This document shows, piece by piece, positions 16,513-23,722 of a DNA stretch of 37,749 nt (its first letter is position 1; every line of letters starts with the position of its first letter). The stretch covers positions 1 through 37,749 of the forward strand of contig CALCGT010000028.1 in NCBI GenBank assembly GCA_937901125.1. The letters are read 5' to 3'. Position numbers and translations under genes: made by a program. Origin of the DNA: an uncultured Clostridia bacterium. Lineage in GTDB: Bacteria; Bacillota; Clostridia; Lachnospirales; Anaerotignaceae. The notes beneath the pieces were generated by a model. The model did not search any database and was not told where the DNA came from. It was given only the letters and a program-made list of their open reading frames with translations.

Positions 16513-16677
16513 ATGGCAAATTTTATTATTGCAGCAGTTGTTCTGATTATGGTGGGAGCAGCAATCCATTATATTCGAAAACAGAAAAAACACGGTGCAG
16601 TCTGCATCGGCTGCCCCTCCTCATGCAATTGTGAGAAAAAGCAGGGCGGCGGATGCGGCTGTCATGACAAAGGATAA
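16513..16677 (+). CDS. FeoB-associated Cys-rich membrane protein (second copy)
   Basis: A 54-residue peptide, ATG 16513, 12 bp after feoB2 and behind AAGGAG. It has an N-terminal membrane helix (FIIAAVVLIMVGAAIHYI), a basic patch (RKQKKH), then a cysteine- and glycine-rich tail with CIGCPSSCNC and GGGCGCHDKG, six cysteines and a His. It has the same plan as the peptide after feoB1 but little sequence identity outside the cysteines. It is likely part of the FeoB2 complex or a metal acceptor; the role is inferred. Confidence 0.88.
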   Translation: MANFIIAAVVLIMVGAAIHYIRKQKKHGAVCIGCPSSCNCEKKQGGGCGCHDKG

Positions 16678-16690
16678 AGTAACCATGGAA

Positions 16691-16721
16691 AGTCGTTCTT
16701 AGAAATAAGAACGGCTTTTTT
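16691..16721 (+). terminator. Rho-independent terminator of second feo operon
   Basis: An 11-bp stem (16691-16701 with 16706-16716, one G-T pair), GAAA tetraloop and six T's. Confidence 0.92.
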
Positions 16722-16780
16722 GTGTTCCGCAGATTTCGGCGGGAAGGAGGGGGTGGATCTTCAGGAAAAATGTCTATACG

Positions 16781-16809
16781 AAAAAACCGAGCCTTTTTCA
16801 GACCCGGTT
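16781..16809 (-). terminator. Terminator for the flavodoxin operon
   Basis: On the minus strand a 9-bp stem AACCGGGTC / GGCTCGGTT (two G-T pairs) with a 7-base loop is followed by six T's, about 90 bp past the flavodoxin stop. Confidence 0.75.
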
Positions 16810-16900
16810 TCTTCATTAGAGAGATAATAGAGGAGTTAATAAGAGTTTCATTGAGGAGTTGTATAAGAAAGCATCTGATTTCAGATGTTTTCTATCGAGT

Positions 16901-17314
16901 TTAATAGGCTGCGAAGCCTTCGCCATAGGCGTTGCACTGTACTTTTGCATCACCTTCGGGGAAGCCATTGACGATCAGACCTTTGGCATACAGGTTTGCA
17001 CCTGCTTTTACAGTTCTGTCTGCCCAATCCCGCATCCACTGCTCATCGCCCCAGCCGTAGGAACCAAACAGAGCAACTTTCTTGCCCTTCAGGCTGCCTT
17101 CGATGGATGAAAAGAAGGGCTCAAATGCTGTTTCTTCCAGCATTTCATCGCCCATGGCAGAGCAGCCCAAAGCGATCTTGTCATAGTCTGCCACGTTGCC
17201 TGTGAATTTATCTACGGAGAAGAGTTCTGTATCTTCGCCCATAGCCGCGGCGATGGCTTTTGCCATTGCTGCGGTGTTACCTGTACCACTCCAATAAATG
17301 ACTGCGTTTTTCAT
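16901..17314 (-). CDS. Flavodoxin
   Basis: A 137-residue flavodoxin, a small FMN electron carrier that replaces ferredoxin when iron is scarce. The N-terminus has the FMN-phosphate loop WSGTGNTAAMAKA (about residues 8-20). The 50s loop follows LGCSAMGDEMLEE, and the second FMN loop is near LFGSYGWGDEQWMRDW (residues about 89-104), with typical flavodoxin aromatic residues. ATG 17314 has AGGAGG upstream; a longer in-frame reading has no site. It lies 29 bp after the DUF3793 gene on the same strand, with an imperfect CTAA...TTAG repeat between. The feo neighbours and upstream operator suggest induction in low iron, which fits flavodoxin's usual role. Confidence 0.92.
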   Translation of the reverse strand: MKNAVIYWSGTGNTAAMAKAIAAAMGEDTELFSVDKFTGNVADYDKIALGCSAMGDEMLEETAFEPFFSSIEGSLKGKKVALFGSYGWGDEQWMRDWADRTVKAGANLYAKGLIVNGFPEGDAKVQCNAYGEGFAAY

Positions 17315-17343
17315 GTTGTTACGCCTCCTAATCTTGTTAGTTT

Positions 17344-17940
17344 TTATATGCAAACAGCTGCATAGGCGCATATGGGTGTCAAAAGGGACACGATGCTGGC
17401 CCCGGCGGCTGCTTGTTTCATAAGCCTGTTTCTGCATCTGGCATAGCTGCGGAAGGTACGAAGGGCGGCTTTGCCGTCGCCGTATACCTTCCAGTCGCCC
17501 ACCAGCTTATAATTGCGGCCCTTTTCCCGGATGAAAGCGAAAACGTCTTCTGGGGGATAGCCAAAAAAGAAGCCGATCTCATGGGGAAAATCATTCCCCT
17601 CCAGAATATGCTGCCGCAGGGTGCAGAGACAAGCGTCAAAGGATGCTTCTTCTCCAACCTCTGGGGGATAGCCCTCCTGAATGAGAAAGGCTTTCACAGC
17701 AGGCTGTCTCAGATATTGCAGGAGCATATCCTTGCGATAGATGAGCAGGTATACTCTCTGCTGGCGGCTGTAGAGATATTCTACAGAGATGCCAAGGGGG
17801 GATAGTTCCTTTCTGTATGATTCGATTTCCTTTCGATAGTCTTTCAAGCGGCTGATAGGAAAGGAAAAGAGATTTGCCTGTTTCCTGCCCAAAAGAGCAG
17901 GGGAGGCATAGTAAAGCATTTTTTCTTCAAAATCGGACAT
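17344..17940 (-). CDS. DUF3793 family protein
   Basis: A 198-residue protein with the DUF3793 signature: an N-terminal YYASPALLGRKQANLFSFP, a central LLIYRKDMLLQYL, CLCTLRQHILEGNDFPHEIG, and the most conserved block FFFGYPPEDVFAFIREKGRNY...WKVYGD (about residues 122-155). The last 20 residues are hydrophobic (GASIVSLLTPICAYAAVCI), a possible membrane tail. Function is unknown; family members often lie near flavodoxin and metal transport genes in Clostridia, as here. ATG 17940 follows AGAGGT. A GTTAGC-N4-GCTAAT palindrome 15 bp upstream suggests iron-linked control. Confidence 0.85.
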   Translation of the reverse strand: MSDFEEKMLYYASPALLGRKQANLFSFPISRLKDYRKEIESYRKELSPLGISVEYLYSRQQRVYLLIYRKDMLLQYLRQPAVKAFLIQEGYPPEVGEEASFDACLCTLRQHILEGNDFPHEIGFFFGYPPEDVFAFIREKGRNYKLVGDWKVYGDGKAALRTFRSYARCRNRLMKQAAAGASIVSLLTPICAYAAVCI

Positions 17941-17954
17941 AAATACCTCTATAA

Positions 17955-17970
17955 GTTAGCTATAGCTAAT
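17955..17970 (-). promoter_or_regulatory. Putative iron-responsive operator before DUF3793-flavodoxin
   Basis: GTTAGC-TATA-GCTAAT, one of the clearest members of the 6-4-6 motif family, lies in the 39-bp gap between the DUF2325 and DUF3793 genes. A possible -10 (TATCAT in aaTATCATgcg on the minus strand) is just upstream, with a poor -35. Confidence 0.65.
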
Positions 17971-17979
17971 CGCATGATA

Positions 17980-18264
17980 TTAAGATGCACAATACAGGCT
18001 AAGGATACGCTTCAAGGCAGAAGAAGAACTGCTATGGCTGCGTTCGATGGCAATATTGTTTCGTTCTGCTTCCTGCACTGCGCCATTTGCCATAATATGG
18101 GAAACGGTGCTGGTGAAAAGGATGATGAGGTCTGCCTGACCGATCTGCCCTTTGAAATTGCCGGGAAGCTGGGTAAAAACCTTACCCTTACAGTTGAATT
18201 TTTTACAGATATCCATATATTGACGAACCATTCTGTCATGGCCTCCTACGATGACGACGCTCAT
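17980..18264 (-). CDS. DUF2325 domain protein
   Basis: A 94-residue cytosolic protein with the DUF2325 pattern: SVVIVGGHDRMVRQYMDICK at the N-terminus, a middle GQADLIILFTSTVSHIM and the C-terminal RSHSSSSSALKRIL. The fold is probably Rossmann-like (VVIVGGH nucleotide-type loop), and the HSSSSS segment is conserved in the family. The biochemical role is unknown. ATG 18264 has an AAAGGAGG ribosome site. It is first in a minus-strand set with DUF3793 and flavodoxin, and its promoter carries a perfect AGTTAGTT / AACTAACT palindrome. By association it may act in metal or redox stress. Confidence 0.85.
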   Translation of the reverse strand: MSVVIVGGHDRMVRQYMDICKKFNCKGKVFTQLPGNFKGQIGQADLIILFTSTVSHIMANGAVQEAERNNIAIERSHSSSSSALKRILSLYCAS

Positions 18265-18288
18265 GGGATGACCTCCTTTTTTGATTTT

Positions 18289-18345
18289 AGTTAGTTACAA
18301 CTAACTATATGCATCTAAGATACCATAGGAAAAAATAGATGTCAA
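18289..18345 (-). promoter_or_regulatory. DUF2325 promoter with perfect palindromic operator
   Basis: On the minus strand TTGACA (18340-18345) and TATCTT (18317-18322) are 17 bp apart. AGTTAGTT-AC-AACTAACT (18289-18306), also readable as GTTAGT-TACA-ACTAAC, lies just past the expected start of transcription. Confidence 0.75.
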
Positions 18346-18452
18346 GGAACGCAGAGGAAATTTATATGAAAAAGGTTTTCAAAAAGATCGGATTCATATT
18401 TTTACTGGAATCAGGGAAACTAAGGGAAATGATTTTTTGGGAGGTCGAGAAG

Positions 18453-18713
18453 ATGATCGAAAGAAAAGTGATCTTGAAGAATAAAACAGGGCTTCATGCC
18501 CGACCGGCATCGGAAGTGGTAGCCTATGCGAAACAGCTGCCCTGTAAAGTCTACATTTCCCACAACGGGAAAAAGGCGGCGGCAGACAGTATCCTGCAGC
18601 TGTTGACCTTAGGAGCAAAGGAAGGCAGCGAACTAATGCTTTCTGCCGAGGGGGAAGGGGATAAACATTCCGTAGAAAAGCTGGAAGCTTTTCTGAATAT
18701 TCTGGAGGGATGA
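18453..18713 (+). CDS. ptsH: Phosphocarrier protein HPr
   Basis: An 86-residue HPr, the small phosphocarrier between enzyme I and sugar-specific enzymes II. His15 lies in KTGLHARPAS (residues 11-20) and is the EI phosphorylation site. Ser46 in ADSILQLL is at the position phosphorylated by HPr kinase in Firmicutes, allowing CcpA-type catabolite control. ATG 18453 follows GGGAGG; the frame is open further upstream but without a ribosome site. The stop overlaps ptsI by ATGA. Most HPr proteins have Lys at residue 45, while here it is Asp. Confidence 0.96.
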   Translation: MIERKVILKNKTGLHARPASEVVAYAKQLPCKVYISHNGKKAAADSILQLLTLGAKEGSELMLSAEGEGDKHSVEKLEAFLNILEG

Positions 18714-20395
18714 GTATGGAAGAGATCAGAGCGGAGCAGCGGGCATCTAAGGGCGTGGCAATGGGTCTGGCTTTTTTGGTACAACCGCCGGATTTGGTGG
18801 CAGAGCATATAGAGATTGAAGAACCCGAACAAGAAAGGGAAAAAGCAGCTTTTCGACGGGCAATGGAGCAGACTAGGGATGCCCTTCGCCCTCTGGCAAG
18901 GACAAATCCGATTTTTGCCGCCCATCTGGATATGGCGGAGGATGATACGCTGATTTTGGGGGTAGAAGAAAAAATTGAGAAAGGAAAAAATGCACAGTGG
19001 GCTTTGGAGGAGCAGATGGAAGAGACCTGTGGTCTGCTGGAAAGCCTGGAGGATGCTTATTTGCGGGAGCGGGCGGCGGATGTGAGAGACGTTTGCCGAC
19101 GTATTATGGCATTTTTGAAGGGTATCGATGATAACCCTTTTCGGAATATCAAAGAAAAAGTCATCCTTTTTGCAGAGGAACTGAATCCTTCCGATACGGC
19201 GAAGATGGATTTTCGCTATATCAAAGGCATGGTGACAGCCAAGGGCGGCAGCACCAGCCATGTGGCAATTTTGGCGCGAAGCTTAGAAATTCCTGCTTTG
19301 CTGGGGTTGGAGGACATTTTGGACAAGGTACAGGCAGGGGAGGAGGTCATTCTGGATGGGAATGAAGGACTTCTTTTGTTATCTCCTGATGCCCTGACAA
19401 AGCAGGACTATACCCAAAAGCAGGAAGCAGAGCGGGAATTGAAGCGCAAGCTGAAGGAAATGAACCGTCTGCCTGCGGTGACAACCGATGGACGGAAGGT
19501 GCATCTCTATGCCAATGTGGGCAGTCTGAAGGATGTGGAAGCGGCGAGAAAGCATGGGGCGGAAGGGATCGGCCTGTTCCGCAGCGAATTCTTGTATATG
19601 GAAAGCAGTCGTTTCCCAACAGAACAGGAGCAGTTTGAAATATACAAAAAAGCGGCAGAGATATTGAAGAAACCCATTACCATCCGCACTTTGGATATTG
19701 GTGGGGACAAAAATTTGCCTTATTATCAGTTTGAAAAAGAGGAAAATCCCTTTCTGGGCTGGCGGGCCATTCGTTTTTGTCTGGATATGCGGGATGTATT
19801 CAAAACGCAGCTGAAAGCCATCCTGCGGGCGGCTGCCTTTGGAGATATCCGCATCATGTATCCCATGATCGTTTCTGTAGAGGAATTCCGCAATGCGAAT
19901 CAATTGCTGGAGGAATGTAAGCAGGAGCTGCGGGAGAGGAATCTCCTCTTTCGGGAAAGCATCAGTACAGGCATCATGGTGGAAACACCGGCGGCGGTTT
20001 TCATAGCGGAGGAATTGGCAAAGGAAGTGGATTTTTTCAGTATCGGCACCAACGACCTGACCCAGTATATCCTTGCGGCAGACAGGGGAAACCAGAAGCT
20101 GACGAAGCTCTACAGTCCGTTCCATCCGGCGGTGCTGCGGGCAGTGGCAAAGGTAATCAAAGCGGGACACAGTGAAGGAAAGGAAGTTAGTATGTGCGGG
20201 GAATTTGCCGGGGATGAAAGAGCTGTGCCTATATTGGTGGGTATGGGTCTGGATGAATTCAGTATGGTCTCCAATGAGATTGCCTCTGTGCGCTATCAGG
20301 TGCGGGGTCTTTCAGAAAAACAGACGAAGGGCTTTGCTAAGCGAATATTGGCGGCGGAGACGGAAAAAGAGATCAAAAAACTGCTGGAACGCTGA
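18710..20395 (+). CDS. ptsI: Phosphoenolpyruvate-protein phosphotransferase (enzyme I)
   Basis: Enzyme I transfers phosphate from PEP to HPr, the entry step of all PTS sugar uptake. The 561-residue protein has the N-terminal HPr-binding and phosphohistidine domains with active His184 in GGSTSHVAILAR, and a C-terminal PEP-binding barrel with GIGLFRSEFLYM, TLDIGGDKNLPY, SIGTNDLTQY and the catalytic Cys496 in MCGEFAGD. Length matches typical EI (about 570). The start at 18710 overlaps ptsH by 4 bp; a second in-frame ATG at 18716 is possible. No EII genes are near, as expected for general PTS genes. Confidence 0.96.
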   Translation: MSMEEIRAEQRASKGVAMGLAFLVQPPDLVAEHIEIEEPEQEREKAAFRRAMEQTRDALRPLARTNPIFAAHLDMAEDDTLILGVEEKIEKGKNAQWALEEQMEETCGLLESLEDAYLRERAADVRDVCRRIMAFLKGIDDNPFRNIKEKVILFAEELNPSDTAKMDFRYIKGMVTAKGGSTSHVAILARSLEIPALLGLEDILDKVQAGEEVILDGNEGLLLLSPDALTKQDYTQKQEAERELKRKLKEMNRLPAVTTDGRKVHLYANVGSLKDVEAARKHGAEGIGLFRSEFLYMESSRFPTEQEQFEIYKKAAEILKKPITIRTLDIGGDKNLPYYQFEKEENPFLGWRAIRFCLDMRDVFKTQLKAILRAAAFGDIRIMYPMIVSVEEFRNANQLLEECKQELRERNLLFRESISTGIMVETPAAVFIAEELAKEVDFFSIGTNDLTQYILAADRGNQKLTKLYSPFHPAVLRAVAKVIKAGHSEGKEVSMCGEFAGDERAVPILVGMGLDEFSMVSNEIASVRYQVRGLSEKQTKGFAKRILAAETEKEIKKLLER

Positions 20396-20396
20396 A

Positions 20397-20431
20397 AAAG
20401 ACGTCATGCTCGGAATGGGTATGGCGTCTTT
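20397..20431 (+). terminator. Probable terminator of ptsHI
   Basis: An 11-bp stem AAAGACGTCAT / ATGGCGTCTTT (one T-G pair) with a 13-base loop directly follows the ptsI stop. The T-run is short (TTTCTT), so termination may be partial. Confidence 0.6.
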
Positions 20432-20486
20432 CTTGTGCAAAAAAGGAAAAATGGTGAAATTTCGGGAAATTTAAGGAATTCTTCCA

Positions 20487-20516
20487 TTGCGCCTGGACTG
20501 GATTTTGTAGTAGAAT
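20487..20516 (+). promoter_or_regulatory. Probable promoter of the alarmone synthetase operon
   Basis: TTGCGC (20487-20492) and TAGAAT (20511-20516) are 18 bp apart. Transcription would begin near 20523, past the upstream ATG at 20521, supporting the TTG start at 20560. Confidence 0.5.
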
Positions 20517-20559
20517 AAAAATGAAAAAATATGACAATTTGACCGAAGGAGGAACCCTT

Positions 20560-21351
20560 TTGGAAATTATAAATTGGAAAGAATTGCTTTATCCCTATGA
20601 ACAGGCGGTGGAAGAACTGCTGCTGAAGTTCAAAAATCTGGATAAAGAATGTCGGCATTTGGGCATTTATTCTCCGATAGATTCTGTCACAGGCAGATTG
20701 AAAAAGCCTGCCAGCATTTTGGACAAAGCAGGCAGAAAGCATATCCATCCCGATCGGATTGAGCAGGAGATCGAAGATATCGCCGGTATCCGTATCCTCT
20801 GCCAGTTCGTAGAGGATATCCAGAAAGTAGTGGATATGGTGCGTTCCCGTACGGATATGACTATCGTAGAGGAAAGAGACTACATAACGAATACAAAACC
20901 CAGCGGGTATCGCAGCTATCATATCATCATCAAATATCCCCTGAGTACTGCTCTGGGGCCCAAGGAAATTTTTGCGGAAATCCAGATTCGTACAAACGCT
21001 ATGAATTTCTGGGCAACGGCCGAACATTCCCTGCGCTATAAGTACAGCGGCAACATTCCCCAGGAACTGCAGGACAGACTGACCAACTGTGCTGAAGCGG
21101 CCTTCAATCTGGATCAGGAAATGTCTACCATTCGCGGAGAGATCACAAATGCCCAGCGGCTGAACGAGATCAGAAGAAACATGACATCCAATATTCTGGA
21201 TAATATCCAGAAGCTGCATTTCATGGCAAAGCTGGAGGATATGGATGCCATCAACAGAGAATTTTCCGATGTCTGGGACAGCAACGATATCGACAGGCTG
21301 CGGGAATTCAATGAAAAGCTGAACGTGCTGGCAGAAGTTTACCGGGTATAA
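20560..21351 (+). CDS. Small alarmone synthetase ((p)ppGpp synthetase, RelQ-like)
   Basis: A 263-residue single-domain RelA/SpoT synthetase that transfers pyrophosphate from ATP to GDP or GTP to make (p)ppGpp, the stringent-response signal. Features: substrate loop GRLKKPASILDKA, EDIAGIRILCQF with the conserved Asp, ERDYITNTKPSGYRSYHIII, and the metal-binding Glu in EIQIRTNAMNFWATAEHSL. There is no HD hydrolase or TGS domain. The C-terminal helices (about residues 190-263) fit RelQ-type tetramers. Start: TTG 20560 has a perfect AGGAGG 7 nt upstream; the in-frame ATG at 20521 has no ribosome site and may lie outside the transcript. The metallophosphoesterase follows in 16 bp. Confidence 0.9.
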   Translation: MEIINWKELLYPYEQAVEELLLKFKNLDKECRHLGIYSPIDSVTGRLKKPASILDKAGRKHIHPDRIEQEIEDIAGIRILCQFVEDIQKVVDMVRSRTDMTIVEERDYITNTKPSGYRSYHIIIKYPLSTALGPKEIFAEIQIRTNAMNFWATAEHSLRYKYSGNIPQELQDRLTNCAEAAFNLDQEMSTIRGEITNAQRLNEIRRNMTSNILDNIQKLHFMAKLEDMDAINREFSDVWDSNDIDRLREFNEKLNVLAEVYRV

Positions 21352-21367
21352 GAAAAGGAGGAAGAAC

Positions 21368-22057
21368 ATGGGCTTATTTGCCATTGCAGACCTGCATTTT
21401 GCTTTTTCCGTGGATAAGCCTATGGATATCTTCGGGGAGCATTGGAGAAACCATAGCTCGAAGATCATCGAAAGTTGGAAGGAACTGGTGGCGGAAGAAG
21501 ATACCGTTCTTTTGCCTGGGGACTTATCTTGGGGCATGCGGATCGATGATGCGGCGGCGGATTTAGATGTGATCTACAGCTTGCCGGGAAGAAAGATCCT
21601 TTTGGGAGGCAATCATGATTACTGGTGGAAGTCCTCCTCCAAACTGGAAGCCAGATATCCAGGTATGCGGTTTTTGAAAAACGATTTCGATCAGTACGAG
21701 GACTGGGCGATCTGCGGCAGCCGCGGCTGGCTCTGCCCCAATGATACCCGCTTTACGGAGCAGGATAAAAAGCTTTACGAAAGAGAACAGGTGCGGTTGA
21801 AATTATCCCTAGATGCCGCCATGGGAAATGGTGCGGAGAAGATCATCCTGATGATGCACTTTCCGCCTATGAACGATAAAAAAGAAGATTCCGCCTTTAC
21901 GGAACTTTTCAAGGAATACCCCGTCGAAAAAGTAGTTTATGGGCATTTGCATGGCGCAGCCAGCCATGCCACTGCCTTTGAAGGGGAGCGATATGGCATC
22001 AGCTATGGACTGGTTGCGGCGGATTATATCGATTTTCACCCCAAGCGCATCTTGTAA
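21368..22057 (+). CDS. Metallophosphoesterase
   Basis: A 229-residue calcineurin-like phosphoesterase. All five metal-site blocks are visible: ADLHF (Asp8, His10), GDLSWG (Asp52), GGNHDYWW (Asn82, His83), MMHFPP and YGHLHGA. There is no signal peptide or membrane segment, so it should act in the cytosol. It resembles the COG1768 group of Firmicutes, whose substrate is not established. Its position after a (p)ppGpp synthetase raises nucleotide hydrolysis as a possibility, but context is the only support. AAGGAGGAAG precedes the ATG. Confidence 0.88.
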   Translation: MGLFAIADLHFAFSVDKPMDIFGEHWRNHSSKIIESWKELVAEEDTVLLPGDLSWGMRIDDAAADLDVIYSLPGRKILLGGNHDYWWKSSSKLEARYPGMRFLKNDFDQYEDWAICGSRGWLCPNDTRFTEQDKKLYEREQVRLKLSLDAAMGNGAEKIILMMHFPPMNDKKEDSAFTELFKEYPVEKVVYGHLHGAASHATAFEGERYGISYGLVAADYIDFHPKRIL

Positions 22058-22069
22058 GGAGGAAAAAAC

Positions 22070-22717
22070 GTGAAATTGGAAGAAAAAAAGATACTGACAT
22101 TCTTGTGTGCCCTTTGGCCCGGTGGTGGGTATATGTATTTGGGCATGATGAAAAAAGGTGCGCTGCTGATGGCACTCTTTACTGCTTTGGCAGGGCTGAC
22201 CATGACCATCGGCTGGAAATTCCTTGCCTTCCTACTGCCTGTTATCTGGTGCTATTGTTTTTTTGATACCTTCCATGTGGCAAAGCTGTCGGAAGAGCTG
22301 AGAGCCGTGGAAGATCAGGAGTGCTTCGATCGGGTTGTTGCTTTCTGCAAGGATGATCCTCTGAAAAAATTTGAAGGGAAACGTACTTTTATTGGTGTGC
22401 TGATTTTGTTGGCAGCGTTGTATACGATGATCTATGGTGTGCTGTTGCCCTTCTTCCATTGGGGCGAACAGTTCTATTGGGTACAGCTGACGCTGACAGT
22501 GATCCCTACGGCGGTGGTGGCGGTGCTGCTGTTTATGGTAGGCAGGTATATCCTGCAGAAGGAACAGGACAGAAAGGATGCGGAAGCCGCAGAAGGAACA
22601 GAGACTGCAGAAAAAGAAGAAGCTGTGGAAGAGCCCTCTTTAGAAGAAAGTAATGTGGCAGAGATTGTAGAAGCGGTTTTGGAAGTGGAGGAAAAAACGG
22701 AATCTTTGGAAGCATAA
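22070..22717 (+). CDS. Membrane protein with acidic C-terminal tail, unknown function
   Basis: A 215-residue protein with GTG start behind AAGGAGG, 12 bp after the phosphoesterase. The N-terminal half has a helical hairpin with WPGGGYMYLGMMKKGALL (about residues 16-33), reminiscent of TM2-type modules, and further hydrophobic segments to about residue 63. A cytosolic loop rich in charges (residues 65-105) follows, then two more membrane helices (about 106-127 and 136-160). The last 50 residues are strongly acidic (Glu-rich). No family was recognised with confidence. It appears co-transcribed with the alarmone synthetase and phosphoesterase and ends at a strong terminator. Confidence 0.75.
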   Translation: MKLEEKKILTFLCALWPGGGYMYLGMMKKGALLMALFTALAGLTMTIGWKFLAFLLPVIWCYCFFDTFHVAKLSEELRAVEDQECFDRVVAFCKDDPLKKFEGKRTFIGVLILLAALYTMIYGVLLPFFHWGEQFYWVQLTLTVIPTAVVAVLLFMVGRYILQKEQDRKDAEAAEGTETAEKEEAVEEPSLEESNVAEIVEAVLEVEEKTESLEA

Positions 22718-22723
22718 AGAAAA

Positions 22724-22771
22724 AAGTTCATTTGCGAGAGTCTTTGGAAGCTCTGCAAATGGGCTTTTTTT
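22724..22771 (+). terminator. Rho-independent terminator after the 22070 gene
   Basis: A long stem (CATTTGC / GCAAATG and AGAG / CTCT, extended by AAGTT / GGCTT with G-T pairs) runs into seven T's. Confidence 0.9.
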
Positions 22772-22912
22772 ATGCAGGGAGGAATTTGAGCTGGCAACGA
22801 CCGATTTATTGCAACGCTGCGCTAACGGGGGAGCCTCTATAATATAAACTCTCCACGAAAACAGCAGACTTTGAAAAAGCAATATAATAGACAAAATGGG
22901 AGGTGAAGCAGC

Positions 22913-23656
22913 ATGAAAACATATAAGACCTCTGAGGTTGCCGCTATAATCGGAATACATCCAAATACGGTACGCTTATATGAGGAATGGGGATTGATAC
23001 CCAAGCCCTACAGGGAAGAAAACGGATATCGTGTTTTTACAGATTTTCATATCCAGCAGATTCAACTTGCTCGTACTGCATTTCAAATTGAAATTTTACA
23101 AAATGGCTTACGAAAGCAAATTGTTCAAATGGTTAAATTGTCAGCGGTTGGAGATTTTGATGGGGCGATCACCCTTACAAAGTCTTATTTAGAGAAGCTG
23201 AGGGTGGAACGCAGCAATGCAGAAGAAGCGATACAACTTGTTCAGAAAATCCTGTCAGGAAAAATGCACGAAACGGTTTCTTCCATGAAGCGAAAGGAAG
23301 TATCCGAGTATTTGGGTATTTCTATGGATGCGTTGCGGAATTGGGAGATGAATGGTTTGCTAACAGTTAAAAGAAAACAAAATGGCTACCGCATTTATAC
23401 TGATGATGATATTAGGCGGTTAAAAATTATTCGTTCCTTACGCTGTGCAAATTACTCTTTGGAGGCAATCCTGCGAATGCTTCAGCAGCTTTCAAAAGAT
23501 CCAAATGTTGATATAGGTATTGCACTTAACACGCCACGGCAATCTGATGATATTATTTCAGTCTGCGACCGCCTTATCATTTCTTTGATGCAAGCGGAAG
23601 AAAATGCAAAAATCCTTTTAGGCATGCTACAAAAAATGAAAGTACAATTTTCATAA
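22913..23656 (+). CDS. Transcription regulator with two MerR-type DNA-binding domains
   Basis: A 247-residue regulator. Residues 6-54 (TSEVAAIIGIHPNTVRLYEE, wing NGYRVFTDFHIQQIQ) and residues 127-177 (RKEVSEYLGISMDALRNWEM, wing NGYRIYTDDDIRRLK) are two complete MerR winged helices in one chain, with a helical spacer between and a short helical end. Ordinary MerR proteins have one such domain and dimerise. It lies just upstream of an ABC exporter on the same strand, which it probably controls, perhaps in response to a drug or peptide. AGGTG precedes ATG. Two TATAAT sequences (22838, 22883) lie upstream without good -35 boxes, common for MerR-activated promoters. Codons are more AT-rich than in flanking genes. 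Confidence 0.85.
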   Translation: MKTYKTSEVAAIIGIHPNTVRLYEEWGLIPKPYREENGYRVFTDFHIQQIQLARTAFQIEILQNGLRKQIVQMVKLSAVGDFDGAITLTKSYLEKLRVERSNAEEAIQLVQKILSGKMHETVSSMKRKEVSEYLGISMDALRNWEMNGLLTVKRKQNGYRIYTDDDIRRLKIIRSLRCANYSLEAILRMLQQLSKDPNVDIGIALNTPRQSDDIISVCDRLIISLMQAEENAKILLGMLQKMKVQFS

Positions 23657-23669
23657 AGCCTCCATCTTG

Positions 23670-23691
23670 CCACCAATGTTTTCATTGGTGG
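23670..23691 (+). terminator. Hairpin between regulator and ABC genes
   Basis: A perfect 9-bp stem CCACCAATG / CATTGGTGG with a TTTT loop is followed by TATTCTC rather than a T-run. It could attenuate or process the mRNA rather than end it fully. Confidence 0.5.
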
Positions 23692-23722
23692 TATTCTCTT
23701 GGTATAAAAAGGAGGTAAGGAT

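Noticed and set aside
18339..18452. In-frame upstream extension of HPr
   Set aside because: HPr proteins begin at the M-x-x-(R/K)-x-V position seen at 18453, which has its own ribosome site; the extension is not family-like.
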